Shown: positions 34,601 to 46,520 of the stretch, piece after piece
Position numbering within the stretch: the first letter of the stretch is position 1
Layout: each line of letters begins with the position of its first letter
Origin: Alnus glutinosa
Lineage: Eukaryota; Streptophyta; Magnoliopsida; Fagales; Betulaceae
DNA: 64,000 bases
Reading direction: 5' to 3'
Assembly (NCBI RefSeq): GCF_958979055.1
Contig: NC_084897.1
Location: forward strand, 22,751,628-22,815,627
Made by a program: the position numbers and the translations under genes
Notes under the pieces: model-generated
What the model was told of the DNA's origin: nothing
Databases searched by the model: none
The model's input: only the letters and a program-made list of their open reading frames with translations

Positions 34601-37600
34601 TTGAGATCATAATCTCATCATATGTATTCTTTTGAGAAAACAACATTTTACCTTCCCCAACTACCATTAAATTTGTAATACTCCCCAAACTTTTAATTTT
34701 TGTAACGTATTTTGTATTTTGTTTAACTACTAAAGGCCTAAAGGGGTTACAATGTCCCATTTTCGCGCCCAAATGACAAAATACCCTTTCATGAGATAAA
34801 AGAATCCAGGAAAAACAAAAAAGCAAAATAATAATAATAATAAATGAAAAATAAATAAAAATAGAAAAAAATGAAAAAAAAAAAAGAGCTAAAAATTCTC
34901 AAGAATGACCTTTTCTTTCTTCAGTATTTTTGTTTTTCATTTTTTTTTTCAGATTTTTTGTCTAAAATTTTGCTTTATTTATTTATTTATTTTTTTTTTC
35001 ATTTTTTCTAATGCATATTTGCTTGAATTCATGGTGGTACATTATTTTCTTCTATCTTTATTCACTGGATGTACAACTGTTCTTATATTATTGGACATTC
35101 ATTTGCTATCAAAATAATCCCATTAATTAAATCTTACAGGCAGCGGTAAAAGCACTCTTCTAGAAATTCTGGCAGGGAGAGCCAACAGAAATAAAAACTC
35201 AACCCTGGAGGGTGTTGTCATGTACAACGACAAATATGCCTCCCATATTTGTCTTAGTAGACTCATTGCATATATTAGCAACCAGCTTAATAGGTAAGTA
35301 CACAATAACCCAATTATAGAAACGAGCACATATCTATCATACTACATGGGCATTTTAATATGAAAAAAATATATTGTAGAGGTCCATATGAGTGGTAGCC
35401 ATCAACCGCCCTCTCACCCACCAAAAGAGGAGGGGGTGGGGTTGCCCCACCACACCTCCACCTGTTGATAGAGGAGGCAGGGGTCGCCCCACCCACGGGC
35501 GGTGTGTGTAAGTGGGCTGCAACTCACGCCCTCCACTAGTAGGAAGTGGAGCAACCTCACCCTTCTCCCGTGTTGGTGGGTGGGCAACGCACCCATTCAA
35601 GCTGGTAGAAGGCGTGGGTCATGACCTACCCAGGTCCCCTCTGCTAGTGAGGGTGTGGGAGGGCTCCCCCCACCCACACATGCTATCAATGGGAAGCGAT
35701 TTGATAACGGAGCATAACTTAAAAGAGTAATTTGATCAATCTTAAACCTTATGTACTGATTTGATAAAAGGTTAACAACTAGTATTACTAAAAATTTAAT
35801 TAAAATGACTGGCCAAATAATTCATGAGATCTAACTGAATGTAATAACATCGATCCCTACTTATGGGCACACAAATTTACAATCAACATGATAAGGAAAT
35901 TAAATATTAGAGGTTAGCTTATTCCCTTTCTCTCGTAAAAATGCAGACACCTTCCATTTTTAACAGTTCGAGAGACACTTGAGTTTGCTAGAGACTGCAC
36001 TCAACGGCTTCGGCCAGAGAACTTCACTCCAGAGATGAGAAAATTCTTTGCACATGCTCTTGTGGAGGGACAGGATCCATTTCTAGAATATGTGTTAGAA
36101 ATCTTAAACTTGAAGCAGATAGAAAACAAGCTCGTTGGAGAGGCAATATCTGACATTGATCGCCAGAAGCTCACAACAGCTGAGTTAGCGCTTGGAACAT
36201 TCTCTGTCATGATTTATGACCAACCATTTTCCGGGTCTGATCTAGCAGCTACATATGACCTTGTGGACACCATAAGAACCATTTGCAGGATTCAGCAATC
36301 TTCTGCAATCATGTCACTGACCCGACTCTCTCAGGAAGTGTTTGATCTTTTCGATAGAATTATATTACTCAGTGATGGGCATGTTCTTTTCCAAGGCCCT
36401 CGCCAAGATGCCATTCCTTACTTTGCGAAACTCGGGTCAGTATATAAACTTCTTCATAAATAACAACCTTCAAGACACCATTGAAAGGCAGCAACACTTG
36501 TTAAATATTCAGGTACATTAAGCCATCGCATGTGGAGTCCAATGAATTTCTTGAAGACATTGTAGCGGGAGATAGTTTGCGGTATATTGCTCCAGGAGCA
36601 ACTCTCTTGACACTAGAAGAGCTACTAGAGTGCTATAGGGCTTCAGACCACTACAAAGATGTAATGAGAGTTGTTAATGGAGACTACGCAAAGCACACCT
36701 ACTGGGTGGAAAGCGAGCCTGGGATCGGGTTGTCGCTTAAAACGCCATCCAAAGACCATTGCACGGTCGATGCACAGCAGAGAAGAGAGACTGGTAAACA
36801 AATCATTCCATAAGAATATCCATAACCTGTCAGAATAAGCTCTGTATATACAGCTGGAAATGGTTCAAGAATTCTTAACTGAAGTAGCTTTCTCCAACAA
36901 TTAATAATTGCTCACATTTTGCAGCATTGATGGTGTCCAAGCTCTCTACAAAAGTAGGGAAACCAGGGGGGATTGAGAGCACGGGAAGAGTTCAGATTGG
37001 GGACATGATCACAGCAATTTCTGTGAGCAATGAAGAAATGCTATACCTATCAATTGGACCCCAAAAGATTCAGCACAAACGTGCCTCACATGCATACTCT
37101 GTGTTGAAGCAGGCACGAGCTCATGTTCATCTCCAAGTTGAGCGCAACAGAGAGAAGGTACATAAAAACCTTTCATACCAACAAGGAAGAACAAAGAGCT
37201 AGAGGATGACGAGCTTATTGGTTTTTTTGGATAAAAATTGCATGTGAGAAACAAAAGACAAGACTGTCTGATTTGTATTTACAAAGTGTTTATCTATTAT
37301 TTAGGATGATGAGCAACAAAGTAATGCAGGCACTGAATCCAATGTGAGAAACAAAAAAGATAAGATTGTTTGATTTGTACTTACATGGTTTATCTGTTAT
37401 TTAGGATGAAGAGTACCAAGCTCAGTGGAAGCAGTTCCAAAGGCCCTTTGTACAGACATGGTGGCATTCAACCAAGACTCTGACCTACAGGCAAATCAAG
37501 ATCACCAAAAGGCTTCAAGCTATAATCAAATTAAGGCTATTGCAGGTCAATACTAACATATCTCTGCAGGGAACCTTCAATACTAACATATCTCTGCAGC

Positions 37601-40600
37601 TTTCCCTGCTCATGCGGATCATAAGAATCAGCTGACATGTCAAAATTCCAAGTTATTTTCCATCTAGAAAAGCCATGTCTATAGAACTAATCTGGAAGGA
37701 AAACCCTAATCTTTGTTTCATTAAGAATGTGATGCCAACACCAATCACCCTTTTGAACTTTACAGGCAATTGTTCTGGGAATATTTGCGGGAACACTGTT
37801 CTACAAACTTGGTGGTCAGTATGACCAACAGCAAATGAATTCAGTAAGGTCCCTTGGGTTTGTATCCACCATGAGCATTCTGCTCTTGAATCAAGTACAG
37901 CTTCCCCTCTGCATGCTACAAAGGCCAATTTTTTACAAGCACAGGTCCCAGAGATTCTTCAGACCTTCTTCATACATTGTCGCTCATTCCATAGTCAATC
38001 TCCCACAGACCCTTCTAGAAGTATTCTTCTCAATCACTTTTCCCCTATAGAAATAAGCATTGATGTCAAATAACTTAGGCAAACAGTGATTCTTGCAGGC
38101 TCTGGCATATACTCTCTGTGTTTACTTTCTAGCTGGGCTATCAACAGCAGGAAACAGGGGACCATTCTTTGAGTATCTATTTCTCTTATTCTTAGTTGCA
38201 TATTTCGGTTCCTCAGTCTTCTTCTTGATCAGTGCTGTCGCTTCTTTTCCAGAAATTGGGAGTGCTTTAGCAGGTACTTCTGCTTCTCTGTACTATGATA
38301 ACTTCCAAGAATGATTTACCTTTGAGGGGAATAAAAACGAATTGGAGTATAATACTGGTTTAAAAGACAGCATGTTTTTTTGTGATTCAAGAGTATTAAC
38401 ACCAGACTATTTGGATTTCTAAATGGAAGGTCCTATTGTACCACATCATGCATGTGCATTGCAGGTGTTCTGAGACCAGTTGTATGAATAGGCAGCTATC
38501 TGGTACACTGAGGTATCCTTAGAATTTACCATTTGAACATCCAAATCATAGGTTCCCTTTGTAATTCTCAGTATCAATTGAAATGCTCCCTCATAATATG
38601 TTATTATAACAATTTCATGAATCTCACATAGATAAAGAGCACTTCATACTTCTTTTTTAAGTCAATGTTGCTTCTGGTTGCTACTACTGCAGCAAGTGCA
38701 AAACTCAATGTTAGTTTCACGTACTTCTTGCAGGTCTACTTATCTCAGTCTTCCTACTCTTCAGTGGCTTTGCAATCTATCCATCCAACATCCCAACCTA
38801 CTGGAAGTGGCTCACCTACGTGAACCCTCTTCATTGGGCTAATGTCTCATTTTGCAGGATCCAATTTCATGAGGGTTACAGAGACCTATGTTCCAACTAC
38901 GTTGGCCAACTTTCTTTTTGTGACAAATTCCCATCAATGACAGTTGGAAAAGCCTACCTGGTCTTCTACGAGCTCTCTCAAGATGTTAAGATGCCATGGC
39001 TACCTTATGCCATTCTAATGGGGTGGACAGCAATTACCTTAATATTAACATTACTGGGACTTAAGAAAATAGAATTCATGGGGATGAGCCAATCACTGCC
39101 CCAACTCAAAAAGACCGCTATAATTAGTAATTATAAGGAAGACAGCAAATGTGAATTTCATTCATTCAACAGCAACAATAAACATTCTTATAATTCTGGG
39201 GATTTTAGTTATTCTAGGACACAACATTTAAGTTCACCCTGTAACATAACAAAAGAAAATGGCAGCATCAAGAAATGGACTGAGGAGTTCCCAATTGACC
39301 TGGAGAGGGCTGGGTTAGACATTCCATCAAAGGATGTGACTCTACTATTCGAGGATTTGTCACTCACAAGGTTTGTTCCCCACTCCCAGCCTAACTTGGT
39401 TTCCCAGTCCCCAAATTTTCCCCAAACAACTATTATACAATTACCTGGAGTTGTTATAATGGCCCTACGAAAACTTGCAACATGATAAAAAGAACATTAA
39501 AAAGGAAAAAAAGAGAGACAGTAATAACAATAGCCATATAAGTACAGGGGGAAAAATCCCCCATTGTTTGTAAATAAGATTGGAGGTTTGATCATAATGA
39601 GATACTTCTTCACAATTTATTCATGCATCAGGTATGATGAGGGCAGGAAAGAAAGGACAACAGTCTTCAACAACATCACAGGCTATGCAAGACCCAAGAC
39701 CATGCTAGCCTTATTAGGTGGTAATAAAACAAGTATGGGCGCACTCCTAAAATGCCTGGCAGGGAGGGTACCTGTAAGCGGTAACCTCCAGGCAAATGGT
39801 TTGCGTATAGGTGCTGCCTTCTCCAGAGTAATAGGCTATGTTGAGGAGCTGGATGTCCACCAACCTTACCTCTCTGTCCGGGAATCCCTTCAATTCAGTG
39901 CTGCACTACGTCTTAGCCAAGAGATTAGCCCCACAAGCCGCCGCATTCATGTTGAGTTGGTCCTCAACCAACTTGGTCTACTACCCTACTCCAATGAACT
40001 CGTAGGTTCTCTTCGTGATGCCACTGGAAAAACATTTGAACTAGCCAAAAAGTTAACCATTGCAGTTGAGCTGGCTGCTAACCCAAGTATTCTCCTCCTT
40101 GAAGAACCAATTTCTGGCCTTGATACTACAGGAATGTTGACCATACTCCATATTCTCTCTCAAGTGTCAAATTCAGGTCGCATCATTATTGCCACTCTAA
40201 CACACCCTAGTGCACGCACACTATCATTCTTTGACCTGGCTCTTATTCTAACAGGGGAAGGGCATCAAGTGTATTTCGGTCCGGTGGGATCTAACTGCAA
40301 ATCCTTACTAGATTATTTCCAATCAATCCCAAAGGCCCCTCATTATTCAGGAAAAGAGACTACAGCTAGATTTATCATGGATGCTCTTGGCCTAGGAATA
40401 AAAAAGAGGGGCACTCATGAAAAATTTTCAGAAATCTACCAGGCCAGCTCTTTGCAAGAAATTAATAATGAAGTGATTTGCAGCATAAAGAAGACAATTG
40501 AGGATAGAGGACGAGATTATCTATCTTCTACTTATCCAGCTCCATATTCACGGCAAGCCATTTTGGTACTGCTAAGAACACAACGATTCTTTTGGAGGAA

Positions 40601-41402
40601 TGTTCGATATACGTACGGTAGGCTTACAGGGTGCGTGATGCTTGGTCTCCTGATGGGCTCCCTCTATTTTCAGATTGAATACAAGGACATATATGGTGCT
40701 ACCTCACGTACACTATACATATACATGCAAGTTATGCTCATAGGAGTGATCTCAGCAAACAATGTCATAACCCAGATTGGCACAGATAGGTTGGTCTACT
40801 TCCGAGAAAAACGGGCTGGGATGTATCTTCCAATACTTTATCCACTATCATGGGCTGTGGGTGAGATTCCTTACTTTTTCATAGCAATACTTGCAGTTGT
40901 AGGAATTGGGAATGGCATGGCAGGTATTGGGACACAATCCCCTTTAGAATTCATGACATACTGGACGGTGCTTTTGCTGTTCACACTATGCCTAACCTAT
41001 TTTGGAATGATGATCACTTTCCTAGCACCAATGCCAACAATAGCTGCATTTGCCGTGTCAATTTTCTCGTCAATGTGGATTTCAGCTTCTGGTATAGTGG
41101 TCGTGCTCTCTAACATAGAGTTCTACAAATGGATGTATTGGAGCAACCCATTCCAGTATGCAATGCATGCAATGACCTCAATCAGTTTCTACTGTGATAC
41201 AAAGGGGTGTGGAGCAGAGTGTAGGTGCCCACGATTCCCAGATGGTTCTTATGTGTGGGATAGGTTGGCTACTTTGAGAAGCTTGAGCCATGAGAGGATA
41301 GATACAGACATACTAATTTTGTCTGCAATGTGCATGATGTTTGCCAGCCTTGCCTGTGTCTTCTTTGTGGTGATGAAGCACAACTCTCCCCCTCACGTAT
41401 AG
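31182..41402 (+). CDS. Full-size ABCG (PDR-type) transporter, copy A, 11 exons
   Basis: Plasma-membrane-type ABC transporter of NBD-TMD-NBD-TMD layout; the substrate is unknown. Exons: 31182-31880, 34294-34501, 35140-35293, 35947-36435, 36513-36793, 36925-37157, 37405-37545, 37766-38020, 38099-38273, 38734-39370, 39632-41402, open throughout as 1680 residues. NBD1 keeps Walker A (GPPGSGKSTLL). However, the signature is ISDIDRQKLTTAE instead of SGGQRKRVTTGE, and Walker B reads SVMIYDQP, with Gln446 in place of the catalytic Glu. NBD2 has a lost Walker A (LLGGNKTSMGALL), no recognisable signature, EE for the Q-loop EQ, and ILLLEEP for Walker B. The TMDs show PDR-type helices, FYREKAAG-like FREKRAGMY and a SGF(A/V)IYPSNIP loop. 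The N-terminal exon carries expanded repeats and lacks the original start. It is a tandem paralogue of 48888-56825. Confidence 0.88.
31917..32237. mobile_element. Tourist/Harbinger-like MITE in ABCG-A intron 1
   Basis: About 320 bases of AAATCGCA/TGCGATTT words. The left end is GGTTGTGTTTGAGATTGG. The right end is CGCAAACTCAAACGGGCCC followed by TAA. The ends are imperfect inverted repeats of the GGGCCCGTTTG type, with TAA flanks. Confidence 0.6.
32990..33170. mobile_element. Diverged copy of the GAGTAATGCTACACATC MITE family
   Basis: AGTAATTCTAGACGTCAT on the left and ATGACGTATAGAATTATTC on the right bound inverted arms with GTGATTTTTAAAATCACCAT. It lies in ABCG-A intron 1 and is more diverged than the copy at 28940. 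Confidence 0.7.
34040..34190. repeat. GC-rich repeat piece in ABCG-A intron 1
   Basis: Contains GTGACCTAGCC, GGGGCGGCTACGAGCCACTCC and GGGGTGGAGCCACC. Same composition class as 2125-2340. Confidence 0.4.
35380..35695. repeat. GC-rich insert in ABCG-A intron 3
   Basis: About 310 bases of CCACCC/GGGTGG words (GGTGGGGTTGCCCCACC, GGTCGCCCCACCC). The corresponding intron of copy B (51107-51408) lacks it, so it was inserted after the duplication or lost from B. Open frames on both strands here are compositional. Confidence 0.6.
37229..37404 (+). repeat. Tandem duplication of a splice acceptor in ABCG-A intron 6
   Basis: A segment of about 95-100 bases occurs twice. Each copy runs from TGTGAGAAACAAAAGA to TTATCT(A/G)TTATTTAGGATGA. 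The first copy ends at a decoy acceptor at 37306 (TTTAG then GATGATGAGCAACAAAG). The second is the acceptor used here (exon start 37405). Copy B has a single copy (acceptor at 52826). Confidence 0.85.
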
Positions 41403-42002
41403 AGTGATAACATACATTACATGGACCTCTTAGAAGCAAAATTGGGAAGTGTTTAAGGAGCAAGACAAAGCAAGGAAACAGAGCAAAGAAGCATCCATAG
41501 GGTAAAAGTCAACAAGAGTTAACCAAAAGGAAGCCTTCAATCGAAATTATGCAGAATACGACCATGTATAACTATAATTTCTGCAGCCTGAATTATCACG
41601 TTCATAGCACACTAATTTATTCATATACAAATGTACCTTTTTTTCCTTCTCCAAATTACCATATCTAATTGCCTGGCACTGCAAAGAATAAAATATGCAA
41701 ATTCGCTGGAAGCACTTCAATGAAAAAGGTGCAGGAAGTAGCCTAAACCAAGTCATAGGCAATCCACTGGATCCGAAAAAAATTACTCAAGCAACGAATG
41801 ACATGCCCAAAGGAGAATACTTCTTTTTCCTTAAAAGATGATAAAATAAGCAGCATGTTCCATTCAAGAATAATATACACAAGCTGCATGATGTATCTCA
41901 ATGTACAATGTAACAATACCAACAACATCAAATTAAGGTGCTAGAAAACATAGAAGGATTCACATTACTGGCACAATAATAAAGGGGGACAAGCAAAGTA
42001 AC

Positions 42003-45000
42003 CTATCCCCAATCCACAAAGGGAAGAGGCTGATATCCACCTTCTGGAGGAGGCTTTAGTGATGGAGGTAGATTGCCCCACGACATTCCAATACTATCTA
42101 GTAACACATCCCCTGAGAATCACAACGAGAAAAAGTAAGCATTAGGTATAAACATAGAAAATAGAGCTACAAGAATTAAAAAATTAGTTCAACATAAAAC
42201 ATATATATCAATGCTATCACAGCTAATAGAGAATATCATCTGATACACACATGCTATACTATTGACTACAATAGTGATATTCAAGAACAAAGCCCCATGC
42301 CTAAGAGACTGAAAAGCAGTAAGCCTTATATAGTTTCCATACCACATAAAATTACTAACAACAAAAAAATCTAATTCATCCAAATTATCATAACAAAACT
42401 GCAACTATCAACAAACAGTCCAAGTCTAAACAAACATGTAATCTATAGTTACCGGACAAAGTGCCTCCTCCAAATAATTGATTTCCTGGGGTACTTGGTG
42501 ACTGATTGTTATCCACGAGGCCTGTTGGTGAATGTTGGAAAAGTTAGATATCTCGTTTCCCAAAATTAAACATAAATGCCATCATTAATCCATATATTGT
42601 TTCAAATTATGCTAAGCCCTTTTTAGAAATAAGAGCTTCATAACACACAAAAGTTGAAGTACTAATCAGCCAATCAGGTTTGGTTTAGCCCATAATATAA
42701 CAGGAAATTAGAAAGTAGGCAGTCCAAAACTAAGAGAAAGGAATTAAAGAAAGAAGAATGGAGTAGGGACAAAATTTACCTGATACACCTTGAGCATTCA
42801 CATTTGGTAAGTTGTTCTTCGGATGAAAATATTTGCAAGAATCTCCATACTGGCAAAACCCCTTCACCCCATCATGCCCAATAAAGTAAATAAATAAGAA
42901 AAGAACAAGTTAATCCAAGCCAAAATATTCCCATACAAAAAGCTAATGCAAAATCCTCCTTTGTAACGCCTCTGCTAAATTAGAAAGAAACAAGGGAAAC
43001 AAAATGAGAAGAGGGCTTCCTCGAGGGAGCCAGCCTCCACTTTTTTGGTTCAACAATAATCAACAATCTCTTCATTAATCTAAAAATAGCTTAAGTAAAG
43101 GAACCAAACAACCATTTAGGAACCCATGTATTTAATTTTTTTTTTAATTTTTTTTGGGTGAATTAAAACCTTTATAACCAAACACCAAGAGTCAATTCAC
43201 TCCAGTAAAAAACTGGATTCAAAATTCTAATCAGGGACAAGCCCCCCGAAAAGAACAACAAGAAGCTAACCAACTAAACAAAGCAATCTACAACAAAATG
43301 AATCACAAGCTACACAAAAACTCAAACTGCATCAAGCAGAAAACAATCTGCACTACAGAAGCAGTAGCCAAAACCAGTCACTGCCGAATCAAATTCTGCA
43401 GATTCCAGGAATGAACAATCCCAAGATTTCTCCCCACAATCTTCACTGGCCCTTTAGCCAAGAGTCTAGCCCGCACCTGCCACTTAATCTGAGCAATAAT
43501 GCCTTCTTCAGACCGAGGAATGTTTCCATGAAGGAGATCATTCCTATGTCTCCATATGTGATACACAGTAGCCCCAAAGCGAAGCTTACAAATAACAGAA
43601 AATAAGCTTTTCCCACAAACTTCCTCTTGAAACCAACTCACAACACTATCCCAATCAACTGGAAGGTTAACAACACAGCAAATATGCATAAGAGCGCGCC
43701 AAATTCTACGGCTGAAGCTACACCTAAAGAAAAGGTGCTCTTTGTTCTCCAAACAACCATGACAGAACAAACAGCACTAGAGCCATTAAAGCCCCACATG
43801 CACATCTTTTCCTTGGTGGTTAGAGCATCTCTAAAAGCCAACCAAAGAATGAAGGAGTGCCTCGGAATTGCTAAAGGGAACCAGACTGTATTGTACCAAT
43901 CCACAGTTGGATATTTCACCCTTAAACTGCCCCAAGTTTCAGAACATGAGAATATACCATTTCTGGATTTCCAGACAGGAACATCTACATCTCCAATTCC
44001 AACTTCATGCAAACAACTTTGAATCTCCACCAAGCTATCAGACTGGGCATTAGGCCAGTACCACTCACCATGCCTAATGATAGAGGACAATTTAGGACCA
44101 ATAGCAATAGAATAATTTTTTTTTAATTTCTTATTTAGGATATTTTTGTAATTTAAATTAATTGTGCCACGTGGCACATGACGTGCCGAACGAGAGCCAC
44201 GTGACATTAATTAATTGGTTTGATGTGACATACTGTTAATTAATTTGACAATAAGTTGACGGAGAGACCTATTTGAAATCAAAGAAAAACCCAAGAACCT
44301 AATTGTTGAAATTGAAATCACATGAATTTTTGGCCAGCATCGGCTACTTTGGCCGAAATTTGGACATCGACTTCTTTTGGCCGGAACTGGGCTAACTATG
44401 AGCCTGAAATGGGCTACATGGCCACACATATGCCTCTTGGACTTCTTCTTCTTTTTTTGTCATCAGGTTTTTTCTTTTCTTTTGGTTTCTTCTTCTTTCA
44501 TTTTTTTTTTCACTCCTTGAAACACAAACTTTTTTTGTTTTTCCTCATGCCGCATCACCACACAAAGTCACAAACAACTAAATTTTTTTTTTTTCCTCAC
44601 GCCTTGCATCACCACACAAACAACTAACCTTTTTTTTTTCTTCCTTTTGCAATAGAAGCAAGAGGAGACTGAATCACAGTAGGGCCCCCCCAAAAAAAAG
44701 TGGACTCTCATAGACCATTTTGTTCTCTGATATATGTGAAGATCAGAGACAAAACGATGAGAAGCTAAAAGAAAAATAAAAATAATATAAAATTGAAATT
44801 CCACAAAATCGAAAAAATTGGCGTTAGCCTATAGCTCTGATACCATATAGAATCTGATAATAAAATAAACAGATAACGGAAAGAGAGGAAGACTCGGAGA
44901 TTAAGGTGGTTTGACCTATGACCTACATCCACAAGTTAAAGGCTTAAAGTCTTGCAGGCTACATCTTTCCTTAATATTTGATCTGAGTACAAGGCTCTAT

Positions 45001-45729
45001 TTATAAAGCTTTACATGTGATTTGAATAATTTCAAATACAAACTTATCCCTTAGATTAGAGTTAACAAATCCATTAATTTACGATAATCAAATCATCTAA
45101 ATGCCTTGATTTAGGGAATACAAATCAACATTTATCACAAAGGATTTCTATCCTTTAACAATGAAAACCTAACGCCTAAATTTAATTTTTCCCAACAAAA
45201 TACGCTCAAATTTCCAAACCAAAAGCTAAGTTAAATCTCTGCCTCCAGCCCATTAGTCATTAGTCATTACCCATTACCCAATAAAATTACACGAGTGATC
45301 AAAGGAAACGCAAAAGATATTCCAATTTCATACTTCAAGTTCAAGCAATATTCAATATCAAATAAAACAACTTGGGTAATCAAAGAAAATTGCAATTCGA
45401 TAGAGATTTTGAAGACGATACCGTCTTGACAAACCGGTTGCAGACCCCTTTTCCAAATCCCTCGGTATAAGCCTGGTTCACATCTGCAATCAAAAACAAC
45501 TTAGCATCATATATAAAGGGTCGGAATATATTGATGTTTGGTTGGTAAGATAGCAGAGGAAAAGAAAAGGAACAAAAATAAAAAAACGGAGACCTTGGAG
45601 CTTGAGCGAATCGAACCAGAGAGCCTTGGCTCTAAGGTGGTGGAGACCCTGGAGATGGCGTTTCCGAGCATATGCGGTGTCTTGGAACTGCTTGTCGCAG
45701 TAGTCGCAGTAGTACTTCCCCAACGGCAT
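42003..45729 (-). CDS. U11/U12 snRNP 20 kDa-type protein (ZMAT5-like), five exons
   Basis: Predicted component of the U11/U12 di-snRNP of the minor spliceosome; nuclear. Exons in transcript order: 45729-45594, 45483-45422, 42861-42780, 42521-42453, 42112-42003, giving 152 residues. The start is the Met of MPLGKYYCDYCDKQFQDT. A U1-type C2H2 finger uses Cys8, Cys11, His25 and His31. A CCCH finger (Cys60, Cys69, Cys75, His79; GVCNRFVKTGFCQYGDSCKY) is split between exons 2 and 3. The C-terminus ends GGYQPLPFVDWG. Intron 2 is 2.56 kb because of a LINE and a copia LTR. A TC microsatellite lies just upstream of the start codon. The gene is convergent with ABCG copy A. A broken second copy lies at 57370-58545. 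Confidence 0.9.
43153..44113 (-). mobile_element. 5'-truncated LINE (L1 type) in the U11/U12-20K intron
   Basis: On the minus strand it encodes the C-terminal zinc-binding (zf-RVT) region after the reverse transcriptase: WKSRNGIFSCSETWGSLRVK, FPLAIPRHSFILWLAFRDAL, CHGCLENKEHLFFRCSFSRR, IWRHRNDLLHG. Two overlapping minus-strand frames (43638-44207 and 43378-43770) carry these, so there is one frame break between them. The reverse transcriptase and endonuclease are gone. The flanks TAA-T(9-10)-AATTT at about 43133-43150 and 44113-44129 look like a target duplication. Confidence 0.85.
44130..44854. other. Intron 2 of U11/U12-20K between the LINE and the LTR
   Basis: No gene. A perfect 14-bp palindrome GTGCCACGTGGCAC lies at about 44164-44177 (contains a G-box core), followed by a second CCACGTG at 44198. 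Poly-T-rich at 44445-44640. The segment next to 44838 belongs to the copia fossil. Confidence 0.45.
44855..45197 (-). mobile_element. Copia-type LTR with adjacent primer-binding site
   Basis: Read on the minus strand, a 343-bp LTR runs TGTTGGGAAAAATT to TTATCA (TG..CA ends). Five bases later comes TGGTATCAGAGC, the Met-tRNA primer-binding site of plant Ty1/copia elements (44838-44849 on plus). Only this LTR and a short leader are recognisable, and no gag or pol remains. An old, incomplete fossil, absent from the equivalent place in block B. Confidence 0.8.
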
Positions 45730-45765
45730 TCTCTCTCTCTCTCTCTCTCTCACTCTCACTCTCAC
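45730..45765. repeat. TC microsatellite in the U11/U12-20K leader
   Basis: CTCTCTCT repeats directly upstream of the minus-strand start codon. Block B has a matching but CA/TC-mixed tract at 58545-58580. Confidence 0.9.
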
Positions 45766-45954
45766 AATTTGATGAGTCTTGACAGTACTATACGTCACGT
45801 CGTTTATTGCCGGAATCCGAACGACATATCTTTTTTACCACGTATCATTAAACACGACATAATTGTCTTTTATGGGATTAGGATCCCTCGAATCCTATGC
45901 ATGGGCTGGGCCTCGAATCCTAAGCATGGGTCTTTGTTTGGTTTGTGTACATCT

Positions 45955-46080
45955 CAAAATAAGATTGTTTTTAGAATTATTATTTGGTCAAAATTAATAA
46001 TGATTAATCATAAGTTTAAAGATAATTTTAAAAATCACATTATTATTAAAGAGATGTAAAAGGAATTTATAGAATTACTC
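45955..46080. mobile_element. Diverged copy of the GAGTAATGCTACACATC MITE family
   Basis: It retains TTTTTAGAATTATTATTTGGTC on the left and AAAATCACATTATTATTAAAGA and ATAGAATTACTC on the right. The arms are degraded. Confidence 0.5.
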
Positions 46081-46520
46081 GTCTTTCGCATAGGCGTATA
46101 CATTACCCACTTAAAAATTAGGGTTAATTACTTTTTTTTGGTATTTGTGATAAGGTCCATCATTAAATATTTAGTTTAATTTCAAAATGTATTGGAAGTG
46201 GTACTTGTATACATTCAAACTGCTTTATGCAGCCCATTGACAGGACATGATAATTTGTTTAACCTATTTTCTAAACTTTTTTATTATCTCAGTGTTGTTT
46301 TAATTTGGTTTTAGTCTACTGTTGGAGAGCTTACCCCTTTTTCATTATTAAGATCGCTAATTTTTTCTTTCTGTTGGATCAGAAATGAAAATGATCTTTC
46401 CTTGTAACCATTGTTCTTATTCAATTAGAAATAAATAAATAAACGGAGATGGTACTTTCGCCCATGTTCTACCTGTAAAATCTATGGTGACCCCGTCAGT
46501 GCCTTTCAAAACGTGACATC

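Noticed and set aside
35314-35730. Overlapping frames on both strands in the GC-rich insert of ABCG-A intron 3
   Set aside because: Pro/Gly/His-rich translations driven by composition, within an intron.
37307-37404. Extra exon GATGATGAGCAACAAAG in ABCG-A
   Set aside because: It is the duplicated acceptor region. It has no counterpart in copy B and lacks a fitting downstream donor.
38021-38098. Read-through of ABCG exon 8 (EVFFSITFPL) as coding
   Set aside because: Both copies stop shortly after it. Splicing at GAA/GTATTC to GCTCTGGC gives the expected PDR helix in both.
44164-44205. Pair of CACGTG G-box words as a regulatory module
   Set aside because: They lie deep in an intron of transposon-derived DNA. 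No gene start is nearby, so a regulatory role is unsupported.
45490-45597. Extension of U11/U12-20K exon 1 past 45594 as a longer open frame
   Set aside because: The extension is intron. A donor at 45593/45592 and the in-frame join to DVNQAYTEGFGKG fit the protein family.
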